64,000 bases of DNA from contig OX123183.2 of assembly GCA_944739405.2 (NCBI GenBank), positions 119,048,331-119,112,330 of the forward strand, read 5' to 3'. Below, one piece after another: positions 43,261-54,600 of this stretch. The stretch is from Euclidia mi. Its lineage: Eukaryota; Arthropoda; Insecta; Lepidoptera; Erebidae. The notes beneath the pieces were generated by a model. The model had not been told where the DNA came from and did no database searches. It saw nothing but the letters and a program-made list of their open reading frames with translations. How positions within the stretch are numbered: position 1 is the first letter of the stretch; each line of letters opens with the position of its first letter. A program made the position numbers and the translations under genes.

Positions 43261-45454
43261 AAAAAAGTTTTGCATTCTTATGCTGTGCCTACTATTTTTA
43301 CTAACCAGATATCTAATACTGAGGTTTGTACTTCTACTTTATTATTATTAACTTATATTTTTATCAATCAATATATACCAACATTGCAACTGTTAAAATT
43401 TGCTATAGTAATCATATATACATATATGTAGGTATATCATAAACAGATTTGTGTTGTAATTTTCAGAAATGTCCGAAATAACGAAACCTTATTTTTAGAA
43501 GCGATAATAAAGCTTCAAGAGTGAACATGGCTTGCACTTCTGGAACTCAGGATGAAAATATTGTTCGTAAATGTTAACTGTTTCCACCCATGTACATCCC
43601 ATTTTGGTAATACATATAGTATTAGACCTGCCGGGCAGTTATCTTTGTGGTATAAATAAATGATTTTGACTATTTAGACTTTTTTTTTCAATTACTTTCC
43701 TAAATACTGTAAAAAGAGAGGTAATAATAAGATATGATCAATCATATCTTATTATTACCTCTCTTTTTACAGTATTTGTTTCTTTGTAGGCACCTAAGTA
43801 CTATACTCTAAATAAAAGCTCGTAAAATAAAATACTACTGGTATATTACTTAATCAAATGCTTATCTTGTCTCTACATATCGAATTATATACCAATACCA
43901 ATAAAAGATTAATACATGAGTAAATCACTATTGACAGTAATTTCTTCTTTTGAAAAAAAATGCGACATGAGTATTTCAAGAGGTAATAAATACAATACAT
44001 CTGTCTCGGTCACACATATGAAATTTTAAACAAGTAAAAAGAAATAACGATAGGTTTCTTGTTTATGCTTAAAGCTATCACTCCATGTATACTTGCTCCT
44101 TGAGCCTAATCTTTTATGATATTGTAACGGCCAGCTACATGACACAACAACATCGACAAGCGCCATCTATCCAGCGACGACGGAACTACTATGGCACTAC
44201 TCCACCTAACGACGCAGAAAAATTCAAACGATCCTGAACCACGCAAACAACTTTTGCAAGCCAAGCGGCATATTATATACAACTTCGAAAGTATGTCTGC
44301 CGGCCTGCAGGCCGCCAAGCACGACCACCCAGCTTGGTTAGATGCTCCTCCCTCTAGTTGGAGGAACACCACACCTTTATCCTCCACAATATGCAATCCT
44401 TGTGCGAAGATGCCGACACGCGCAGTCCGCGTGACAAGTACACAGATACATGAATATTAATTATTAATGGTTCGTGGAGTAAATACTCAACCACCTCAGT
44501 CAACGGTCATATCATTCAGTTTTATTCTAATGGAACAGCGCGATTACTTAATGAGGATACACCTCTGCAAAACGTTTTAAATTGGAGAGTGCACTGACCT
44601 TTTAAATTTTAGCGAGCAATGTTGTCTTCATGCCTGACTTAGTTACTAACTAGGTTGATACTGCACTCCACCAGTGAAGGTCACTATCTTAACTGCTGGT
44701 ACTGGTACTGCTGAAGTGCCTATTTAAATACTAGTTCCATCAGTGAAACACGTACGTACCTACCTTGTTACTCAAAAGAAGGCGATCTTATCTAGAGACT
44801 GACTATACTTTTACGTCGTATTCGTAGATGGGTCTAGGAGGCTGAAGCCCCTTTCCAAATTTATTTTTTATTTAACCAAGGCAGCGGGTCATCAAAGCCC
44901 CTCCTCCAAATCAAAACAAGCTCACTAATCGAAAACCCTGGCTCAACTACAGGACTCGCGCTTGTGGAGATTTGGAAAAGGAATTTACCTAGTACATTCT
45001 ATAGAAAGGAGTTCCATTTCTTCCCTTTCTTCTTCTTTCTTCCCTCACTGCCAGTAGCCTGATTTGCGTGAAGTTCTTATGGAATTTACTCCTCACATTT
45101 TTATGGTACTAGCCACGAATGCGTGTACAGTATGCAAAATTCATATTGATCGGTTAAACAGACAACCAGACACCCACTTATTCGCATTTATAAAATTAGT
45201 TCGCCATCAAAATATACACGAGGACGAAAAGTAAGTACTGTTCTAAAACCTGCAGCGTAGCTTCTAATTCAAATAAATAGAGTACATTGTAGAGTGGCAG
45301 TTACAGTAATGAATTAATTAACAGGAATAACGTAGGTATTTAAGGACTTGCATCGGGATCATTTAGCTAATTGACAATGGTCATTTCAGTTGCATGACGA
45401 TGTGTGGCCACTCGACACCTATTCAATCGTGTTTTTAAAACAGACTGAGTGAAA
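43261..45454. other. Intergenic DNA upstream of spondin-like gene 2
   Basis: AT-rich. It contains a 37-bp-arm perfect hairpin at 43702-43777 and a LINE-like tail near 43660 (aaataaatgattttgact). A moderately GC-rich stretch at 44106-44460 may be a repeat fragment but matched nothing else in the window. No gene recognised. The promoter of spondin-like gene 2 must be near 45400; no core element identified. Confidence 0.35.
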
Positions 45455-48400
45455 ATGCGTGCGGAAATATGCAGTAAGTACAATCTTAATTTATTTTTGT
45501 TAGTTTGGACGCATTTTGAGATGGATGGACTGGGGATTTATTACTAAACCAGTATTTTTTAGTTTTATTTAGGATTCTTGGTTACTTATTCAACCCCAAC
45601 TCTTAACCGTTTCGAAATAATGAAAAATAAGGCATCCATGATCCATTATAAATATAAACTTGCTCATCCATATAAAGTTTAATGTTAAGAAAACCTATCA
45701 ATTGACTGATAGAGACTGTAGTCCATTAAGACTGCAATCTTTTTTAACAAAGTCTTAAGTAGTTTAGGACTTGACAGCTGTTATTAATCTTCTTTCCAAG
45801 TCACCATAATAATATAATACTTAATTCGCAAATTGTGCGCAAAAAATTGAATATGGAAGGAATATGCTGAAACGATATTAGATTCAACGGAAAAACGAAA
45901 TTTAAAAATGATTATGGTTAATAACGACAGTACAAGAGTGGCAGCAATTTGCGACTTTATTCCACCGATCGTTATTGACAGAGCTCAGTACGCAGAGAAA
46001 AGCGTCAAAGACGTCTTTGCCCAACCATTTAATAGCATGGATTTCAAAAAGGTTACGCCAACCTTAAATTGCCCTGATGTCAAATATCTCTTTTTTGGCT
46101 CGAAACGAACCATTAGGTATTCATTTCATCTATGGTTCTACAACAAAAAGTGATCTTTTTCTTTCTAACACTGATACTTTTTTGCTGGATGAATTAGATA
46201 TAGTGTTGGATGAATTAGATATTCTATCGTGTCATTTATAGGTGTGTACCTGCTGGTATACGTATTGGTGCTGCTCCGTCTGTGTGTGTGCGTGCAGGAT
46301 GGTATCTGCGACCGCCGACCACTAGGCACGACCACTGAGCCACTGGCGCCGGACAACCAGTTCCAGATAGAAATCAAGGACATTAGAGACGATATGTACA
46401 TACCGAGGCGTAGATATGATGGTGAGTTTGCCATATCTTAATATATAAAATCCTTGCGTTACTGACTGACTGACAGACACGCTACAGCCGAAACTATTGG
46501 GCGCAGGAAGCTGAAATTTGGCATGTATGTTCCTTGGGGACCTTAGGGGTGCACTAAGAAGGGATTTCCCAAAATTCCCACGGGATCGATCAAAACGGGT
46601 AAATTTAAATAAAATGCAGGCGTAGCTGCTGGCGTCCTCTAGTCTTTTATAATTTTACCAGTGTTTTTACACCATTTTGTACTTAGCTGGGCAGGGTTTA
46701 CAGGGCTAGCTGGTAGCTATCAAAATCCAATAGAGCGCCAAATCCTCATACTGACCCATAACGCAACTTTGAAGCCATTTGGGAGGGGCTCTGTAAAAAA
46801 CCATAGAGGAAGATTCAAAATTAGCAGATTTTGGAACAAATTTTCAACCCCTATTTCATCACTTTCGGAGTACAAAACCCTTTCTTCACAATAAGAAACC
46901 AAAACCCAAATAGCATGTTTCTAGCTTCGGTAGTTTAGGCAATGCGATGCGTCAATTTGTCTCGGACAAGACGTGATTGTATAAAATCGTAAGAAAATAT
47001 GCAGGTGACTAAGAGTTCTCCAGTATGTCTTCATGGCACATGACTTTGAAGTCTGCCAACTCAGAAGAAAGTGCTCTAGCAAATGCTGAACATTTTTTTT
47101 CTATTTCCAGTACGTCTATTCGCGCGAGAGAACTCATCATCCTTCATAGCGTTCTCCATATTCCTGGGGCCGGACACCATGTACAACAAGGACAATCCTC
47201 GGAAGCCCATCATACTGCACCCAGGATCCCTGGAGCTGTACTCAGAGTCTACCAACGCCGTACGAAGCCTCACTTGTAACAACACGATTATACAATCTGA
47301 TATTACTCCGAAGAAGGAAGTCAAGGTAAAACATAAGAAATGCAGGTATTAGCCGTCTCATCTTGATTCAAGCGGCGTCCGGTTACGAAGACTTGTAGGT
47401 ATGAATGGCGTTCCCTCAGTTTGTTTGGTTAAGGTATGTATAGATATTATTTCCGTGGTCCGATGTTCTGACTGGCTCGCAACGAGGTCTTCGACAGTAT
47501 GACCTTCAAACGGACCAATCAGTGCGCTGAACGACGTAAACTTTGACTAAACCCTCTGAACGATTCTAAAGTCTGGCATCCGAGATATTGTTTCTGCGTA
47601 ATAGATTAGTATATGCCGTATATGGAAAGGTGTCAATAATTACACATCAGATCCAGTTACTGCGCGTGTACAGGCTTATACCTATTTGCATTCTATAAAA
47701 TGCACGCTTAACGCCGGCAAGGGATACGACCCCATATAGTAAACCTACCTCGTCAATACCCTACTATACTATATGGGAAAGGGTGAGTACCCTCCAAGGT
47801 AGTTATACACCTCCCGTCGGGGGGTAGCGACGAATGCTTCGGCGATACCCTACCCTCCGACACACGGGTACATGAGAAAGTCGAGGTGGTTTTTGGTGGT
47901 AACACCACATACTCCGGCTCTCATGTCCCCAAGAGTCGGAGATCCGAAGGGATTTTCCACCTGGTAAAACAAAAAGAAAACAAAAAAGGTAGTAGATGCA
48001 AATACCATCTTTGCGTAGAGACGGAAAACTCGACATCAAACCCTATACGACTGCCTCGTTGGTCTCGCAGCATAAATGTGCGCATGGGATCGGGAGGTCC
48101 CGGGTTCGATTCCTGGGTTGGGCAGTGTTATTGGGTTTTTCTGTCACGAAATTCTCAGTAGCAGCACGGAGTCTTGAAATGTGCCCGGTACGACAATAGG
48201 CTCGCCCCTTATTACGTGGGACTAAAGTATATCTGGCGAAAAGTGGGTGTAGAATTACACCTCTGCCTACCTCTTCGGGGTTATAGGCGTGAGTCTATGT
48301 AGGTATGTGTATGTATGTAAAAAGATAGTTATACACCGAGATCCTATTGAACAATTATATGTTGAAAATTAACACTCTTTTCTTGATTCGAGTATAGACC

Positions 48401-48659
48401 CGCTACGCTCTTTGACAACATTAGCTACTCTACATTGGTTAAAACACTGCATGTAAATCTATACCAGGTGCAATGGGTAGCGCCAATCAAGGACAACAGA
48501 TGCGTGACGATATTCGCCGTGGTGGCGGTGCAGCCAGACGTGTGGTACAACTACGTAGGGCCGCTGTCGAGGCGCGTCTGCGAGGACAGCCGCAAGGCGG
48601 ACGACATGCTGCCCATGGAGAACAGCAACTGTCAGGTGTGCGTCGACGCTAGGTATCAG
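45455..48659 (+). CDS. Spondin-like gene 2, exons 1-4: signal peptide and Reeler domain
   Basis: Exon 1 is only MRAEIC plus one base. Joined to exon 2 it gives the signal peptide 'MRAEICSVYLLVYVLVLLRL', then 'CDRRPLGTT'. Exon 2 has no in-frame Met before the mature sequence, which is why an upstream exon is required. Exon 3 encodes 'SSFIAFSIFLGPDTMYNKDN' and 'HPGSLELYSES'. Exon 4 encodes 'VQWVAPIKDNRCVTIFAVVA' and 'CQVCVDARYQ', matching exon 3 of gene 1 in length and ends. Confidence 0.82.
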
Positions 48660-51600
48660 GTGAGTGGACCAAATCTTGGAAGGTTGTTCAAGCGCATAAC
48701 CAAAGTTATTGAGCAGCTTCATGCCAGTGGGCTAGGTTAAGCAAGTGTGGGAACGTTAATGATCATCTAAAATTTTAAAATAAAGGTTCGGAAGGAGTAG
48801 GCTGCATAGGGTTATTGCAAAAACCTGAGAAGATAAGCCGATTCCATGCGTGTATACTGCATAGCCCACTACACCACTGCTCCTATCCTGTAGGATACCG
48901 AGAAATAATGTAAAACAACAACCTTTATTACGCAGTCCTCAAGCATTAAAAGGCTACCACAAATAAAGGCGGTTAAGGCAGAGACACAAGAATCGAAAAG
49001 CGTTACATTTCATCACAATCCCGGAAGAACTTTCGGGGAGGCTCACACGCATTTTTTTGCCAGCTCCATCCAATACGACTAATATGAAGACTGGCTAAAG
49101 CAGTCTTACAAAAATATAAGTAGATAACAAAAAATCATTTTCTCATCAGTTAACCTTCGAAGGCATGTGGACTCCTAACACTCATCAGACGATGTTCCCC
49201 GCAACCAAAGAGCTAGCCAGGTTCAGTGACATCGTTGGTGCGTCTCATAGTAAGGAGCTCAATATCTTCAAGATCAGTTTCGAAGCCAGCCCCGGCTTGA
49301 AGATGCTGGCCGAGCAAGGCAACACTACACAACTGGAGGTGGAGATTCTGGAAGCGGTAAGAGAGACGTTTTTTTGTCATAGTTTATACAGCTGGGTAGT
49401 GAATAGCAGAATGAGTTAATTTCATATAAACCTCAGAAAAAGAGAGTCGCAAATATTGAATATATATGCATGGACTAGAAAGAGAAGGTACTAGAATTAA
49501 TTTTGAGTGACTCGACTTCAGTATCTTGATCCAAACATTAGTCATTGAAACCATTGGCATAGCGTGGGTTTTTCCGCTCGGGGCCGATCGGAAATTCGCA
49601 GCTCTTTTTTTTCCTCAACTGCGTCTGTAAGGAGCGTAACGTTTTTGGGTGTAGAATTATATTGCATTATGCCACTACATCTATTTTCCAGTTATCCGAT
49701 CAAGAAGACAAGTCGTACGTGCGTACGCTAATCAAAGCTTCAGCACCAGCTCGGCCCGACACGACCACGGTGGCCAGCTTCAGGGTCACGCAGCGGCATC
49801 ACTTGGTGACTCTCGCCACTGCGCTACTGCCGTCCCCCGACTGGTTCCTCGGAGTCTCCAACCTCGAGCTGTGCGATGCGTACACCAACAAATGGGCGCA
49901 GAGAGTCACGCATAACTTGTATCCGTTCGACGCTGGGACTGACAGTGGGAAAACGTTTGAGGTTTGTATTCATAAATGTATTTTAAATTTTTATTGTAAA
50001 ATTGTACACCCACATTTCGCCAGGCGCCGACTGACTGCATATATGGTGCAGTTTAAGTGGTTGCCTCGCAGATTTGCCTGTGCTCTATGTCTTTACGAAT
50101 CTTTGTGCGATCCGATCCGCAAAGGATTCTCAGGCTTTTTTTATACAAGATGCAGCATTTATTCCCAGTAGAGATTTTTTTAAAGTAATACATAGGTACC
50201 TACATAAAAAGTCTCGTTAGAATATTCTAGCAAAAAGAAAGAAAGAAAGAAAGAAAATTGTTTATTGAGCGACAAAATACAAACATTGCAACAATAAATT
50301 ATGAAAATGTACCTAGAAGAACACATTTGTACATCGCTAAAAGGGTATTCACTCAGCATTAGCCATTTAGCCGTAGCACCTATGAGATGAGACGACGCTG
50401 GTCTTCCGTAAATACCTTTTTGAGGACAGACGACAGTTAGGTATAATTTCAAGATATCGCTGTCATACAGAAAACCACCTTAATGGAAACATATATATAA
50501 ATCCAAACAATTATTTAAAAATAAAATAAAAACAATAAAAATACAATTACTGGCTTTTTGAAAAACAAGACCACAAATAGACGTAGTTACAAATCATAGC
50601 ACCAAATTTATCGTAAATTTGGTGCTATGATATTAGATGCTATAATAATAAAACTAACAGTCAGAACAAGCATAACTCCCTCATCTGCCCCTATTTATAA
50701 AGAACATAGAGCTAACACTCCTTTTTAGGGTTCCGTAGTCGACTACGAACCCTTATAGTTTCGTCATGTCCGTCCGTCTGTCCGTCCGCAGCCTAGCTCA
50801 AAGACGCCTGGTGCTAGAAAGCTGATATTTGACATGAATATAGACATAAAATATTGCAACAAAACTGCAGAATAAAATTTTGGAAAATATTTTTTTTAAG
50901 GGTATCTCCCCTACATATATAGTGGGGTTGAATTTTTTTTTGGTTGAGTACCCCATTATGTGGGGTATCATTGGATAGGTTTTAAAAAAATATTATTAGT
51001 ATTCTCAAATCATTTTTCGATCAAGTGATTGGTTTGTGAAATATCAAGCTTTGAAGTGAAAAAAATTGTTAGATTCAAGTGTCCCCCCCCTCTGCCGGCT
51101 AAACTATTGATTTCGAAGAGGTGAAAAAAATCACAAATATAGTACATATAACGAATTTAAAAGGAAAACTATCACGGCTAAGTAGACATCACTAGTTTAC
51201 GAGTAATCGTCGGTTTACTTATAAATACCTATTTCTGTGACTTTACATTGGGAGCGCTGGCTTAATCTTAAAGATATACGTACTTTGGTATGTAATGTAC
51301 TACGGTACTACGTATGTATAGTAGTAGTATATCTTGGAAACCACATTTTATGTTTACAATACATAACTGGATACGTACCTAGTATTTTTTTATTTTTATA
51401 TGCACATTGATTACTGTGTGATTCGGACTCAATTTTTATTTTTCTAATATTTATATTGTCAGCGCCGAATCTTAACACCGACTTTTAATTTTGCCAGAGG
51501 TGCCATCTAGTATTACTTAAAATATTATAATTTTAGCGGTACTTTTGCCCCTAGATGGCACCACTGGCTAAATTAAAAGTCGGTGTTAAGATCCAGCGCT

Positions 51601-54600
51601 GCCAATATAAATATTAGAAAAGAAACTTTAACAAATTTCTGCCCAAATTGAGTCCGAAACACATAGTTACCAATGTATGTGCAGACGCTAAAAATTGCTG
51701 GCGTGAATCTTACGAGCCCCTGTTTCTCGCATGGTCAACTTTATGTGGCAAACTGTTTGTCCACGCTCCGGACAACGTCACAAAAAATGTTGTGTACACA
51801 GAGGCGTTGTAGATAAAATTATCGCGATTATATTATATTATCTGTGACTTAACTAACAAAAGACAGTGCGCTGCAAATAGTTGTTAGAGTCGTTTACGGT
51901 TTTCAAATAAAATGAAAGCGGCGGGCGCGGCGTCGGATTGCAACTGGTCGGTAGAGTAGAATACTGTATTCTTTATTGCACACCATTACAGCTTAGGTAT
52001 ATTACATAGTAGACTAATTACTATTCAAGTGTTACTTTTTGAGTGCAAAGATTTCAAATTAACTAATAATTATGTGATCAGGCCAGGTAGTAGGTATTTA
52101 TTAAAAGAAAGAGCTACAAGTACAAATTTAGGTGGCGAGTACCTACAGGTTACCAACTAGGTACCTACTTTTCTAATACAGTAGGTAAGTAAGAAACTTA
52201 AATATGAGTGTGAGTTTCATCAACCGATCGTTATGTTATTTTACATTATCAAGGCCACAGAAAGGGATACTTAAAGGCTAATTCTACAGAACAAATTGTG
52301 AACAATTCTTGTTTGTTAAATCTGTGCTTAAAGGATACCGACTTCCACGCGGACGAAGCCGCGGCCACAGCTAGTTTAAAAATAAAATATCTCACTCAGT
52401 CGCCTTAGAGGATACTTCTTCTGCGGCTTGTGCCTTAGTCAGTTCCGTGCATGCAGTAGGTACCTAGCTAGTTCGGTGCTCAGTGGGCGGGCGCAACTCG
52501 TGCCTGTAAATAGCACCCGAAAGCCGCGCGCCGTTACTGTCAGATGGCCCCTCAGAACAGTGTAATATTTTCTCTTCCGTGGATGGCCCTAAACAGTATT
52601 CTGCGAACCCTGGTTTTGGAGTATGTGCATGGGCAAAAGATCATCATCAATGTTGTAACCCGCAAGCTTACAGCGACTCTGTCAGAGGTGAACACTGCGA
52701 AGCGGTACCTCTGGAACTAAACAATGTGAAGATTATAGCTTTGTATAGATCGTGTAAATGCCCTGACTTGAGTTTGTTACCGCTAAATAACAACCCTTGC
52801 ATAATATTTGGAGATTTTAATGAAGACTATCTCTGTAATGTCAATACTGCGGTATTCAAATTATTACATAATGCAGGTTATAAATCTTTATTACCGCCGC
52901 TTGCCTCTACACGTGGTGGTACTCAGATAGATAACATTTTTTCCAACTTCCCCTGTGGAGTTGGGTTTTATAACTCTTTCTTCAGTTACCATCGCCCAAT
53001 GTGGGCCCGTTTTTAGTACCATGTGAAACAGATGTTATTACTAATAATGGCCATTATGGTAAACTACGGAACCCTACATTGCGCGTGGCCCGACACGCAC
53101 TTGGCCGGTTTTTTAATAAATATTATTGATAGACGGTCTGCAGCCTCTAGGATAACATTTTAATTTTTTCTTAAATGTATAAATTGTTGAGGAATTTCTT
53201 AGCGGAGGTGGCAGATTATTCCAGCACTTTGTGGCTGCATACCGAAAACTACCACGAAACATAGTAATATTGTATTTTGGACACTTCAATCGAGTGGCAA
53301 TTTTAAAAGGTCGTGATGAAAACCCAAATTTTTCGAGAGATATGGCGGAGATTTTGTCCTCACGATGCCAAACAAGAGACAGGAGAAATGATAATAACGA
53401 CGAGACTCCATCGTCATTAATTATTGCCCACGGTTAAGGTAAGGAGAGACATGAGCTCTGCGAGGTATAGTAAAGCAAAAACGCGCGCATGTGCGCGCGT
53501 GCAAAAGACTGGATAATAGTTTTATTTCACCTACTCGAGTCCTAAACTTAAATATACAAAATAAATGAAGTATGATCAAGAGACGGACAAGGCAAATCTA
53601 ACCAATTTCTGCGTAGATACTTAGGTATATTTCTTGCGTATTATCTCAAAACGTGTGGTTAAAAGATGACCAGAAATGTTCTTAATTCCAGTCAGCGAAC
53701 GAAGCAACATCACCTCCACAGCCGATCAAAGACGCGGTTATAGGCAAGCCCACTGACAAGGATCATATGAAGCCATTTGCCAGGCTGGTGTTCGACCTGA
53801 TTCGTACCTACGTTAAACCTAACTGCTCTTCAGAAGACTCTAACTTTGATGATGCAAGTAAGTTTTATTGCAAGTTTTGATAAAAAAAAAATCAGAGGGT
53901 TTCGCTGCCATATTGGTCGAAACCAATATGGCAGCGAAACCCTCTGATTTTTCGATACGACGCTTATCATAAAATACTAGAGGACTGAGACAGGAGGAGC
54001 CAGCAGCTACGCCTGCATTTTTTTTAATTTACCCGTTTTGGCCGATCCCGTGGGCATTTCGGAAAATCCCTTCTTAGTGCACCCCTACGGCCCCGAAGGA
54101 ACATACATGCCAAATTTCAGCTTCCTGCGGCCCAATAGTTTCCGCGGTAGCGTGTCTGTCAGTCAGTCAGTAACGCAAGGATTTTATATATTAAGATTAG
54201 GAGAACTCACACACGGTTATCTAAAGACTAATATTTTACCTTCAGACCATTAAGTAGGAAGCTAATTTAAAGACATGGATGTATTTTCTCAGCAATCCAA
54301 TAGCAATCATTTTGGTGTTTGCGTAATTATACGAAATATTCAGAATGTTGATGTTAACCACACTAAAACGTCCAAGAAAATAAAAGGTATTTCACATTTT
54401 TAGCCCTGTATGCAAACTGTCACAAAACACAAGTTACAAATCGCGAAAGTCAAGACTACAAAATTATATAGGGTAATTGCGAATATCCGGCAGAATTGTA
54501 GCTCTCTATCGAATATGGTAATTTCTTACAGCACCAACAGACGGTGATGGAGGCGGCGATGATAACGGAGAAGGAAACGATGGAAATGGTGATGACGGAG

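Larger units (their letters stand above)
50725..53113 (+). mobile_element. Abundant lepidopteran-type repeat with EEP coding near its 3' end
   Basis: The left end begins 'agggttccgtagtcgactac' with 'gtccgtccgtctgtccgtcc' following. The right end has 'ctacggaaccctacattgcg' and 'cacgcacttggccggttttt'. I associate both end motifs with a high-copy lepidopteran repeat. Between them are a MITE (51414-51665), a Helitron 3' terminus (52374) and an endonuclease-like fragment. Whether all of it is one element is an inference. Confidence 0.5.

Noticed and set aside
44106..44460. Possible solo LTR or small gene
   Set aside because: The stretch is more GC-rich than its surroundings, but no TG...CA ends, target duplication or coding motif could be shown.
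45908..46153. 81-aa ORF in intron 1 of spondin-like gene 2
   Set aside because: It lies between exons that join in phase, has no family resemblance and no duplicate in gene 1.
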